From an uncultured Collinsella sp. (GTDB taxonomy: Bacteria > Actinomycetota > Coriobacteriia > Coriobacteriales > Coriobacteriaceae): a stretch of DNA of 13,453 nt. Below are positions 1-6,656 of this stretch, piece by piece. The DNA lies in contig URRT01000039.1 in the NCBI GenBank assembly GCA_900550355.1, forward strand, positions 1 through 13,453. Reading direction: 5' to 3'. How positions within the stretch are numbered: the stretch's first letter is position 1; every line of letters begins with the position of its first letter. The notes beneath the pieces are model-generated. The model saw nothing but the letters and a program-made list of their open reading frames with translations. It ran no database searches and was not told the origin of the DNA. A program made the position numbers and the translations under genes.

Positions 1-579
<579 letters not shown>

Positions 580-600
580 GGGCTTATCCTTTCTCTTCCG

Positions 601-633
601 GGCGCGCGGGCCGAGTCGCCGTGCCCGCGCGCC
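601..633 (-). promoter_or_regulatory. GC-rich leader hairpin upstream of the ABC ATPase gene
   Basis: A perfect 11-bp inverted repeat, GGCGCGCGGGC (601-611) against GCCCGCGCGCC (623-633), with an 11-base loop. It ends 21 bases upstream of the ATPase start codon and just ahead of the ribosome binding site on the minus-strand transcript. No U-run follows it in either direction, so a classical terminator is unlikely. It could stabilise the mRNA 5' end or modulate translation. Confidence 0.5.
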
Positions 634-782
634 TTACCTTTCGGGTTCACCATCCATGATGGGGCGCGTTTCTAACGAAGCCGTAACGGCCGTTGGGCTC
701 TTTTGGTGCCAGCCCTTCTCGACCCGTACGCATTTGCTTAAAGCAACAACTTTCCCGATCGATGTAATCACCGAATCAAAAC

Positions 783-839
783 GTGTACACCAGCCACCAA
801 AGATGCCGAAAAATGTCGCTTTTGGAGGCTGATGTACAC
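783..839. repeat. Imperfect inverted repeat with TGTACA palindromes in both arms
   Basis: Arms 783-801 and 821-839 are complementary at 17 of 19 positions around a 19-base loop. The left arm begins with the 8-bp palindrome GTGTACAC and the right arm ends with ATGTACAC, so two TGTACA cores lie 49 bp apart. One of the two mismatches (790 against 832) is C opposite A, which becomes G-U in a minus-strand transcript. No T-run follows. It lies in the gene-free stretch 580-967, between the divergent ABC and phosphatidyltransferase genes. It may be a dispersed palindromic element or a double operator; nothing in the window decides. Confidence 0.6.
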
Positions 840-848
840 AAATGCAGA

Positions 849-907
849 ATCCAGCGCAGCCCAGAGGCGCCCTCCACATGTCTGGACTCTCTATGGCTGC
901 GCTGGAT
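849..907. repeat. Inverted repeat just upstream of the pgsA-type promoter
   Basis: Arms ATCCAGCGCAGCC (849-861) and GGCTGCGCTGGAT (895-907) are perfectly complementary over 13 bp. The pairing can be extended inward by AGAG (863-866) with CTCT (889-892). The right arm overlaps the candidate -35 region of the next gene. The stem could be a transcription-factor site or a cruciform; no T-run supports termination. Confidence 0.5.
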
Positions 908-931
908 AGACATCGCTGGAACGGGTATAGT
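903..931 (+). promoter_or_regulatory. Candidate promoter of the CDP-alcohol phosphatidyltransferase gene
   Basis: TATAGT at 926-931 is a good -10 hexamer. A weak -35 (TGGATA, 903-908) precedes it at 17 bp. The start codon follows 36 bases after the -10. The weak -35, partly inside an inverted repeat, hints at regulator dependence. Confidence 0.5.
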
Positions 932-967
932 ATCGAAAGTTTTGTCGTTAACCAGCGGGGGAGTCCT

Positions 968-1672
968 GTGGGCATCAAAAAGAAGATCAAAAAGGAGCTT
1001 ATCGGCACTTCCGATTACCCGTCGAATAAGATCTTTACGATCTCCAATTTCATCACCTTTACGCGCCTGATCCTCACCCTGGTATTTCTGTACCTGTTTG
1101 TGACGGATAACAACCGTGTCATCGCCATCGTTATCTACGCCGTTGCCGCCTCCACCGACTGGATGGACGGTCAGATCGCCCGCATGACTAAGACGGTCTC
1201 GTGGCTCGGCAAGGTCATGGATCCCATTTGCGACCGTGCGCTGCTGTTCACCGGCGTACTTGGACTGGTGGTCCGCGGAGAGCTGCCCATCTGGGTCTGC
1301 GTACTCATTATTGGCCGCGACATCTATCTGGGCATCGGCACGCTTATCGTGCGTCATTATCACCGTCGCCCCATCGATGTGGTCTTTCCCGGAAAGATTG
1401 CCACGGCGCTGCTCATGACCGGCTTCTCACTCATGCTGCTCGGTTTCCCCGTTATTGACGGCCTGCACCTTTTATCTTCAACCCTTACGGCCTTCCCGGG
1501 CCTCAACGGAAGCTCGGTGCCCCTCGGCATCTTCTTTGTGTACGGCGGCGTGATCTTCTCCATGCTCACGGCTGTCATCTACTCCATTAAGGGCGGAGTG
1601 GCCATTAAACAGGCTCTCGCGCATCCCGAGGACGAGGACATCGACTTTCTGAACCCTGAAATCGAAGACTGA
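968..1672 (+). CDS. CDP-alcohol phosphatidyltransferase family protein (PgsA-like)
   Basis: Integral membrane enzyme that transfers a phosphatidyl group from CDP-diacylglycerol to an alcohol, probably glycerol-3-phosphate in phosphatidylglycerol or cardiolipin synthesis. The full family signature D-x2-DG-x2-AR-x8-G-x3-D-x3-D is present: D64, D67-G68, A71-R72, G81, D85, D89. Several hydrophobic segments flank it (about residues 29-62, 91-115, 142-165, 183-215). The start is GTG at 968 because GGGGGAG lies 5 bases upstream. An in-frame ATG at 842 would add 42 residues unlike the family and would span the promoter and inverted repeats. The protein is 234 residues with an acidic tail (EDEDIDFLNPEIED). 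The exact alcohol cannot be told from sequence. The next two genes match a GarA/FtsR pair; in mycobacteria a pgsA gene lies a few genes upstream of the same pair (recalled), which supports an actinobacterial cluster. Confidence 0.9.
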   Translation: MGIKKKIKKELIGTSDYPSNKIFTISNFITFTRLILTLVFLYLFVTDNNRVIAIVIYAVAASTDWMDGQIARMTKTVSWLGKVMDPICDRALLFTGVLGLVVRGELPIWVCVLIIGRDIYLGIGTLIVRHYHRRPIDVVFPGKIATALLMTGFSLMLLGFPVIDGLHLLSSTLTAFPGLNGSSVPLGIFFVYGGVIFSMLTAVIYSIKGGVAIKQALAHPEDEDIDFLNPEIED

Positions 1673-1738
1673 TTCGTTGGGGTATGATTACGTACGGTTC
1701 ATTATTTGCGGCACGTCCGCGATAAGTTAGGGGTTGTC

Positions 1739-2173
1739 ATGGACAACATGGTTAACAATATGCCTCAGAATGATAAGACTGCTGACGCTACCTGCGTATT
1801 CCGCGTGCCTTCAAGCGACGTCACCGTTCCCGACCTCATGGCCAACGTGCGCATCACCGCCCCCGTCCTGTCCATCGTCAAGGGTCCGCAGACTGGTGCC
1901 GCCTTTGAGCTCGAGGACGACGTGACCACCATCGGCCGCGATCCCGCGAACGGCATCTTCCTTAATGACATGACCGTTTCGCGCAGCCACGCGCGCATTA
2001 TTCGCGAGGGCCTCGGCGCTCGCATCGAGGACCTGGGCTCGCTCAATGGTACCTGGGTCGACGGTGCCATTGTCAATGCAGCCCCGCTGCACGACGGTTC
2101 TTCCGTTCAGATCGGTACGTTTACGCTCATCTACCACGAGAGCACGCCGGAGCGCATCGAAACCGGTGAGTAG
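1739..2173 (+). CDS. FHA domain protein of the GarA/OdhI type
   Basis: Small cytosolic phosphothreonine-reading signalling protein. In Mycobacterium and Corynebacterium, GarA/OdhI switches 2-oxoglutarate and glutamate metabolism when a Ser/Thr kinase phosphorylates its N-terminal tail. The 144 residues comprise a flexible tail (1-40) and one FHA domain (about 43-133) with GRD (66-68), SRSHA (81-85) and LGSLNGTWVDG (99-109), holding the phosphothreonine-binding Arg, Ser and Asn. The tail stretch DATCVFRV (16-23) aligns with the GarA phosphorylation motif ETTSVFRA, but only one of the two adjacent threonines (T18) remains. ATG 1739 is chosen because AGGGG lies just upstream; an in-frame TTG at 1706 has no clear ribosome site. 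A -10-like TATGAT lies at 1683-1688. The stop is 3 bases before the MerR gene, so the two are almost surely co-transcribed. The domain is certain; orthology to GarA is likely. Confidence 0.88.
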   Translation: MDNMVNNMPQNDKTADATCVFRVPSSDVTVPDLMANVRITAPVLSIVKGPQTGAAFELEDDVTTIGRDPANGIFLNDMTVSRSHARIIREGLGARIEDLGSLNGTWVDGAIVNAAPLHDGSSVQIGTFTLIYHESTPERIETGE

Positions 2174-2176
2174 GGC

Positions 2177-3055
2177 ATGGCCGAACGCAACTATCTGAGT
2201 ATCGGCCAAGTCGTCAACCTACTTCGAGGCGCATACCCCGATCTTTCGAACTCAAAAATTAGATTTCTAGAGGATGAGGGGCTCATTACCCCTCATCGTA
2301 CGCCTAAGGGATACCGTCAGTACTCTAAGGAGGACGTTGATCGTCTGGAGGTCATCCTGCACTTGCAGAAGACCCGCTACATGCCGCTCAACGTGATTAA
2401 GCAGCGCTTGGAAAACGCCACGGACCTGTCAACGCTCGCCTACGAGGTGGGCTTGCTATCCGATGTTCCGCTCAAGACGGAGCCCAAGGAGACTAAGCAA
2501 AAGCTGCATCCCATCGAGACCATTCCCGATATGTTGGGCGTCGAAATTTCGTTTATCCGCTCGCTCGCCGAGAACGACCTCATTCGCATCATCAAGAGTC
2601 CGCAGAATCGCGAGCTTGTCGATTGTCGCGATTTTCCGATCATCCGCTACTGCTCCGAGCTGTCGCGCTTCCATATCGAGCCGCGCAACCTGCGTCAGTA
2701 CGTGTCTTCCGCCAACCGCGAGTCCTCGATGTTTGAGCAGGTGCTTGTGAGCATGCTCGGCATGGATACCTCCGATGACGAGCGCGACGCCAAGCTCGAG
2801 CGTGCGTTTAAGAAGCTTCACGACCTGACGGAGGGCGTGCACACCGCGCTGCTCAAGAACCGCGTTTTTGAGTCGCTCAACGCCGTGGTCGAGGACGCCG
2901 ACATCGATGCACTCGATGAGGAAATCACTCGCTCCGAGTCCACCAAGGCCAAAAACGAAGAGATAGCCGCGCCGGCTTCGCACAAGGATTCTCTCGTCAA
3001 GCCGCTCAAGGTCGTCCCCCCTTCGCAATCCGGCACCGCCACCGCGGGCAAATAA
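2177..3055 (+). CDS. ftsR: MerR-family transcriptional regulator, FtsR-like
   Basis: DNA-binding regulator. The N-terminal winged-helix domain (about residues 5-75) carries LSIGQVVNLL, SNSKIRFLEDEGLITPHRTP and KGYRQYS, the MerR recognition helices and wing. Next come a second helical region (about 100-200) with SFIRSLAENDLI and a C-terminal acidic, low-complexity tail (about 240-292). The PDLSNSKIRFLE-type start and the partner FHA gene immediately upstream match the actinobacterial FtsR group (Corynebacterium FtsR, mycobacterial Rv1828), reported as an activator of ftsZ. This is recalled family knowledge, so the target here is inferred. The ATG at 2177 lies 3 bases after the FHA stop; GGTGAG (2165-2170) inside the upstream gene can serve as ribosome site. 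The protein is 292 residues. No metal-binding cysteine pattern is visible, so a metal sensor is unlikely. Confidence 0.82.
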   Translation: MAERNYLSIGQVVNLLRGAYPDLSNSKIRFLEDEGLITPHRTPKGYRQYSKEDVDRLEVILHLQKTRYMPLNVIKQRLENATDLSTLAYEVGLLSDVPLKTEPKETKQKLHPIETIPDMLGVEISFIRSLAENDLIRIIKSPQNRELVDCRDFPIIRYCSELSRFHIEPRNLRQYVSSANRESSMFEQVLVSMLGMDTSDDERDAKLERAFKKLHDLTEGVHTALLKNRVFESLNAVVEDADIDALDEEITRSESTKAKNEEIAAPASHKDSLVKPLKVVPPSQSGTATAGK

Positions 3056-3095
3056 CCGCTGCTGAAATTTCGGGAACCCATTGAAAGGTCATGCA

Positions 3096-3626
3096 ATGTA
3101 CGACTTCGAATCTCAAATCGTCGACATCCCCGACTATCCCGAGCCCGGAGTCATCTTTAAAGACATCACGCCGCTCTTTGGCAATCCCGAGGCGCTCAAA
3201 GCCATGACCGATGCCCTCGCCGAGCACTTTGCCGGCATGGGAATCACCAAGGTCGTGGGTCCCGAGGCTCGCGGCTTTATGGTTGGCGTACCGGTAGCTG
3301 TAGCCCTTGGCGCCGGCTTTGTTCCCGCACGTAAACCGGGCAAGCTACCGCGCAAGACTGTGAGCCAGAGCTACGAGCTCGAGTACGGAACGGATTCCAT
3401 TGAGATCCATGCCGACGCTATCAGCTCTAAAGATACCGTGTTGATTCTGGACGACTTGGTCGCGACGGGCGGAACCGTCGAGGCAACAGGTAAACTGGTG
3501 CGAGATATGGGCGCAAAGCTTATCGGTTACGGTTGTATCCTTGAGCTTGCGTTTCTCAACCCGCGCGAGAAGCTCACGCCGTCTGATGACGATGTGGAGC
3601 TCTTTAGCCTGGTGACGGTGGACTAG
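3096..3626 (+). CDS. apt: Adenine phosphoribosyltransferase
   Basis: Cytosolic purine-salvage enzyme converting adenine and PRPP to AMP and pyrophosphate. The PRPP-binding loop VLILDDLVATGGT lies at residues 115-127. The flexible-loop stretch ARKPGKLPRKTVSQSYELEYG (78-98) and the N-terminal DYPEPGVIFKDITPL (13-27) are diagnostic of Apt rather than other phosphoribosyltransferases. The length of 176 residues is near the family norm. ATG 3096 is chosen: AAAGG (3084-3088) lies 7 bases upstream, and the protein then begins MYDFESQIVDIPDYPEPG as in homologues; an upstream in-frame TTG has no ribosome site. The gene follows the MerR gene by 40 bases without a terminator, so it may share its transcript. 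Confidence 0.96.
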   Translation: MYDFESQIVDIPDYPEPGVIFKDITPLFGNPEALKAMTDALAEHFAGMGITKVVGPEARGFMVGVPVAVALGAGFVPARKPGKLPRKTVSQSYELEYGTDSIEIHADAISSKDTVLILDDLVATGGTVEATGKLVRDMGAKLIGYGCILELAFLNPREKLTPSDDDVELFSLVTVD

Positions 3627-3658
3627 CCGTTACCCTTAGTTACTGGAAAGGAAGCTAC

Positions 3659-4786
3659 ATGCGCACAGCAAACACGCACAAAAACATGGCACGCTGCGCT
3701 GCTACGGCAACCCTCGCTTGTGTTTTGGGCTTGGGCCTCGCGGCTCCTGCCTACGCCGATACCGCATCCGACCTTGCCGCTGCTCGTACGAAGCTCGAGC
3801 AGATCGGTACCCAAACTCAGCAGATTTACGATGAGCTCGCCACGCAGACGCAGGCGCTCGATCAGACTGCCGGCGAGATCACGCAAAAGCAGCAGGAGAT
3901 CGCCGATGGTCAGGCTAAGCTCTCAACCTATGTCGCCGGCGAGTACAAAACCGGCGGTCTGAGCCTGCTTCAGGTTCTGACGGGTGTCGATGACCTGAGC
4001 GATATGCTCAACCGTCTGTTCTACTACGGCAAAGTTTCCGATAAGCAAGCTCAGACCATTCAAGAGGTCAAGGAGCTTAAGCAGCAGCTCACCGATAAGC
4101 AGGCCGAGCAGGAGAAGAACGTCGCCGCCACGCAAAAGAAGGTCGACGAGCTTAACGCCCAGCAGGCTGAAGCCCAGAACGTCGTAAACTCCCTGGATTC
4201 GCAGCTGCAGGCCGAGCTTGCCGCCGAGGCCGAGGCCAACGCCGCGCTGCAGGCCGGCATCAACGCCAGCACCGCCGAGAAGGCCACGGTGAGCAACGAG
4301 ACTGCCGGTACGACCGAGAACACCAACAACGGTGGCCAGACCAGCAATAACAACAACCAGGGCGGCAACACTCCGGCTCCTACGCCGGCACCTGCTCCGA
4401 CGCCGCAGCCCTCCACGCCTGCTCCGGCTCCGACGCCTTCTGCTCCGAGCCAGTCCGTCGACGGCGGTTCTGTTGTCTCGCGTGCATACAGCAAGCTTGG
4501 TTGCGCCTATTCCTGGGGCGGAATTGGCCCGAACAGCTTCGACTGCTCTGGTTTTGTAAGCTATTGCCTTACTGGTCGCTATTGCCGCCTGGGCACCACG
4601 GGCACCTTTATGGGCTGGACGCGTGTGTCCGATCCGCAGCCCGGTGACGTTGTAGTCAACTCGTACCACACCGGCATTTACATCGGTGGTGGTCAGATGA
4701 TTCATGCTTCTGACTACAACACGGGTGTTATCATCAGCTCCGTTGCCGCCGGCATGAACAACAACTACATTTTCGTGCGCTACTAA
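3659..4786 (+). CDS. Secreted NlpC/P60 peptidoglycan endopeptidase with N-terminal coiled coil
   Basis: Extracellular cell-wall hydrolase expected to cleave stem-peptide bonds, probably during division or daughter-cell separation. A signal peptide (1-33; LACVLGLGLAAPAYA, cleavage before D34) is followed by a long Gln/Ala/Glu-rich coiled coil (about 36-200). Then come an Asn/Gly-rich stretch (about 220-237), a Pro/Ala/Thr linker (about 240-262) and the NlpC/P60 domain (about 268-375). The catalytic residues are visible: C296 in FDCSGF, H337 in YHTGIYIG and H349 in MIHASD. The architecture resembles RipA/CwlO-type hydrolases, where the coiled coil docks to an FtsEX-like regulator; that partner is not in this window. 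GGAAAGGAAG precedes ATG 3659. The gene is 32 bases after apt and ends at a strong terminator, so it is probably last in this operon. Confidence 0.93.
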   Translation: MRTANTHKNMARCAATATLACVLGLGLAAPAYADTASDLAAARTKLEQIGTQTQQIYDELATQTQALDQTAGEITQKQQEIADGQAKLSTYVAGEYKTGGLSLLQVLTGVDDLSDMLNRLFYYGKVSDKQAQTIQEVKELKQQLTDKQAEQEKNVAATQKKVDELNAQQAEAQNVVNSLDSQLQAELAAEAEANAALQAGINASTAEKATVSNETAGTTENTNNGGQTSNNNNQGGNTPAPTPAPAPTPQPSTPAPAPTPSAPSQSVDGGSVVSRAYSKLGCAYSWGGIGPNSFDCSGFVSYCLTGRYCRLGTTGTFMGWTRVSDPQPGDVVVNSYHTGIYIGGGQMIHASDYNTGVIISSVAAGMNNNYIFVRY

Positions 4787-4809
4787 GTATTCAGATAAAG
4801 CAAACGGAT

Positions 4810-4848
4810 ATGGACCTCGTGGCTTTGAGTCATGGGGTCCATTCTTTT
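4810..4848 (+). terminator. Rho-independent terminator after the NlpC/P60 gene
   Basis: ATGGACC (4810-4816) pairs with GGTCCAT (4836-4842), with weaker inner pairs, and is followed directly by TCTTTT. It lies 24 bases after the stop codon. Confidence 0.8.
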
Positions 4849-4862
4849 GCCTTTAGTGCAGT

Positions 4863-4893
4863 CCGCTATCTAGTTTTGAATACTAGATAGCGG
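4863..4893. promoter_or_regulatory. Palindromic operator-like site upstream of the DegV-family gene
   Basis: CCGCTATCTAGT (4863-4874) and ACTAGATAGCGG (4882-4893) form a perfect 12-bp inverted repeat around TTTGAAT. The 23-base core 4867-4889 matches 6541-6563 in front of the DUF1836 gene at 21 positions. It directly abuts the -35 region of the DegV promoter, so a bound protein could activate or block RNA polymerase. No T-run follows, which argues against a terminator. Confidence 0.7.
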
Positions 4894-4921
4894 CCCAATC
4901 GGTCTGCAAGATGGCTATAAT
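4893..4921 (+). promoter_or_regulatory. Promoter of the DegV-family gene
   Basis: A consensus -10 TATAAT lies at 4916-4921. The expected -35 position (4893-4898) has no TTGACA-like sequence. Transcription may therefore depend on an activator, the palindrome just upstream being the obvious candidate site. Confidence 0.6.
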
Positions 4922-4950
4922 TGAATGGGAACGATTAGAAAGGACCCTCT

Positions 4951-5817
4951 ATGAGCTGGGCACTTATCTCCGATTCAAGCTGCAACCTCCGCGATTGGCA
5001 ACCGACCGCGCCCCATACCACCTTTGCATTTGCGCCCCTCAAAATTCGAGTGGGGGAGCATGAATTCGTCGATGACCTTTCGCTCGATGTTCATGAGCTC
5101 AACTGCGCTGTTCAGGCGGAGACGAACGCTTCTTCGAGCGCTTGTCCCAGCGTAGGGGAGTGGGCCGAGCTCTTCAAATTGGCAGACAAGAACATCTGCA
5201 TGCCGATCTCTGAGGGCGTGTCGGGCAGCTACAACGCGGCAGCCACGGCTCGCGATATGGTTCTTGCCGAGGAGCCCGACCGACAGATTCATCTAGTCAA
5301 TTCACGCGCAGCTGGCGGCAAAATGGACCTCATTTTCTTGCTGTTCGACCGCTATCTTGCAAGCAATCCGAATGTCTCATTCGAGGATGCTTGCGCATAC
5401 TTCGATAGCCTTGAACAGAACAGCAAAATCCTCTTCAGTTTGTGCAATTACGAAAACCTCGCCAAAGCCGGACGTATCCCTAAGGCAGCCGGCGTCATTG
5501 CCAACAAGCTCAATATCCGTATTTTGGGCACAGCGAGTGAGGCCGGTAAAATCGAACTCGTCGGGCACACGCGTGGCGAAAAGAAGATGCTCAACAAGAT
5601 CATCGACACTATGGAAGCCGAGGGCTTTACGGGCGGTGAGGTCGTCATAGATCACGTTGAGAACGAAGCTGGAGCCCAGGCGCTCACTGACCGCATAGTC
5701 GAGCATTGGCCCGGCTCCAAGACCATCATCATGCCCTGCAACGGCCTGGATTCCTATTACGCCGAGATGCACGGCCTCATCATCGGCTACGGCATGGGCG
5801 TAGCTTCGGGCAAATAA
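4951..5817 (+). CDS. DegV family protein (fatty-acid-binding, FakB-like fold)
   Basis: DegV proteins bind a fatty acid; FakB members present it to the kinase FakA for phosphorylation and entry into phospholipid synthesis. No FakA gene is in this window. The 288 residues show the family layout: N-terminal ISDSSCNL (6-13), the loop SSACPSVGEW (62-71) in place of the usual TSxPS, EGVSGSYNAA (88-97) where the family contacts the carboxylate, and the second-domain stretch GRIPKAAGVIANKLNIR. The C-terminal end reads GLIIGYGMGVASGK rather than the usual GTHxGPGxxG, so the conserved His of FakB appears absent. AGAAAGGA lies about 8 bases before ATG 4951. The gene is a single-gene unit, with its own promoter and a terminator shared with the convergent regulator gene. 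The family is certain; the ligand is not. Confidence 0.88.
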   Translation: MSWALISDSSCNLRDWQPTAPHTTFAFAPLKIRVGEHEFVDDLSLDVHELNCAVQAETNASSSACPSVGEWAELFKLADKNICMPISEGVSGSYNAAATARDMVLAEEPDRQIHLVNSRAAGGKMDLIFLLFDRYLASNPNVSFEDACAYFDSLEQNSKILFSLCNYENLAKAGRIPKAAGVIANKLNIRILGTASEAGKIELVGHTRGEKKMLNKIIDTMEAEGFTGGEVVIDHVENEAGAQALTDRIVEHWPGSKTIIMPCNGLDSYYAEMHGLIIGYGMGVASGK

Positions 5818-5830
5818 AGTCCAACCAAGC

Positions 5831-5883
5831 AAAAATACGGGCGGGACAAAGCGACAGATGGCTCTTTGTCCCGCCCGTTTTAT
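5831..5883. terminator. Bidirectional terminator between the DegV and DUF1836 genes
   Basis: ACGGGCGGGACAAAG (5837-5851) pairs perfectly with CTTTGTCCCGCCCGT (5864-5878) around a 12-base loop. A-rich AAAAAT lies before it and GTTTTAT after it, giving U-runs for transcripts arriving from either side. Confidence 0.92.
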
Positions 5884-5890
5884 ACGTCGG

Positions 5891-6502
5891 CTAGCTATTA
5901 AACCCGTTGAACTTGAGATAGCTCATCAAGTAAGCCTTCGAAACGAAGGACGATACCGCGCTACGCACAAGCAGCGACTCACGCGTTACCTGATGCGCCG
6001 TATCGGGCACGGGAGTCTGCTCGACGGAAAACGCCGCACGAATCGATGCCTCGAGCTGATCGACCACATAATCAAAGGCCGTCGGGGCATCGTAGCTCAA
6101 ACGCTGAATGTTAAAGAGTGCCTGCACCGCAGCAATAGGTAGCACCTGCTTAAAGATGCAGATAGCGATCAGGCGGGCAATCTGCTCGCGGCCATATTGC
6201 TTTTTGACCGGAGCAGGCACTAGGCCGACCTTTACGTAGTTATTGATCATCGATGGCGTAATGATAGGCTGCTCAACGCAAATGGACAGCGGCTCCATCC
6301 AAAGCGCAACATACTCAATAACCTGGTCGCGGTAGAGTGTCACATTGGGCAACTGGTCATAGCGCGGCAGACTCAACGTATTGAGTTTGCGCACGATATC
6401 GGACTGAATAAATGCATCGGGCAGCACAGTGGGCTGAATATCCTCAGGCTTAATGCTGACCGACGAATCGGACATCGGGATAACGCGTTTGGCGTGGTTC
6501 AT
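5891..6502 (-). CDS. DUF1836 domain protein, putative MerR-like transcriptional regulator
   Basis: 203-residue protein with a clear DUF1836 core: LPRYDQLPNVTLYRDQVIEYV (about 44-64), then ITPSMINNYVKVGLVPAPVKKQYGREQIARLI (about 80-111) and FKQVLPIAAVQALF. The middle segment has the spacing of a MerR-type helix-turn-helix with a short wing (SMINNYVKVGLV, KKQYGREQI), so DNA binding is likely although the family is little characterised. ATG 6502 has GGAGGA 6 bases upstream; a second in-frame Met occurs at residue 10. A -10 TACAAT lies at 6532-6527. The -35 region falls inside a palindrome shared with the DegV gene, which points to autoregulation and a small DegV-linked regulon. That functional link is inference. 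The gene is convergent with the DegV gene and shares its terminator. Confidence 0.85.
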   Translation of the reverse strand: MNHAKRVIPMSDSSVSIKPEDIQPTVLPDAFIQSDIVRKLNTLSLPRYDQLPNVTLYRDQVIEYVALWMEPLSICVEQPIITPSMINNYVKVGLVPAPVKKQYGREQIARLIAICIFKQVLPIAAVQALFNIQRLSYDAPTAFDYVVDQLEASIRAAFSVEQTPVPDTAHQVTRESLLVRSAVSSFVSKAYLMSYLKFNGFNS

Positions 6503-6537
6503 AAGGATCCTCCGTTCATTAGCTATATTGTATTCTA

Positions 6538-6566
6538 GGTTATCTAGTTTTGCATACTATATAACC
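6538..6566. promoter_or_regulatory. Palindromic operator-like site at the DUF1836 promoter
   Basis: GGTTATCTAGT (6538-6548) and ACTATATAACC (6556-6566) form an 11-bp inverted repeat with one mismatch around TTTGCAT. The core 6541-6563 equals the site before the DegV gene at 21 of 23 positions. The outer bases differ but remain self-complementary. The site covers the expected -35 (6555-6550) and most of the spacer of the minus-strand promoter, so occupancy should repress it. Confidence 0.7.
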
Positions 6567-6616
6567 GGAAAGTAAAAGTGGTTGGACAGCACATTGATAC
6601 ACCGTCCAACCACTTT
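6565..6616 (-). terminator. Rho-independent terminator of trxB
   Basis: AAAGTGGTTGGAC (6575-6587) and GTCCAACCACTTT (6604-6616) form a perfect 13-bp stem with a 16-base loop. Read on the minus strand it ends in CACTTTTACTTT. It lies about 40 bases after the trxB stop and separates trxB from the DUF1836 promoter. Confidence 0.85.
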
Positions 6617-6656
6617 GTTAAAAGACAACAACCTTACATAAGATATATTATCGTAC

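Noticed and set aside
842..967. N-terminal extension of the phosphatidyltransferase from ATG 842
   Set aside because: It would include the -10, the -35 and a 13-bp inverted repeat, while GTG 968 has a strong ribosome site at correct spacing.
776..1363. Minus-strand open frame crossing the divergent spacer into the pgsA-type gene
   Set aside because: It has no ribosome site or family resemblance, and overlaps the CDP-alcohol phosphatidyltransferase signature on the other strand.
3923..4705. 260-codon minus-strand open frame within the NlpC/P60 gene
   Set aside because: It gives an Arg/Leu-rich low-complexity translation with no recognisable domain; the plus strand encodes a complete signal peptide, coiled coil and NlpC/P60 domain.
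4863..4893. Palindrome before the DegV gene as a second terminator of the NlpC/P60 unit
   Set aside because: A clear terminator already lies at 4810-4848, no T-run follows the palindrome, and its core recurs at another promoter, which fits an operator better.
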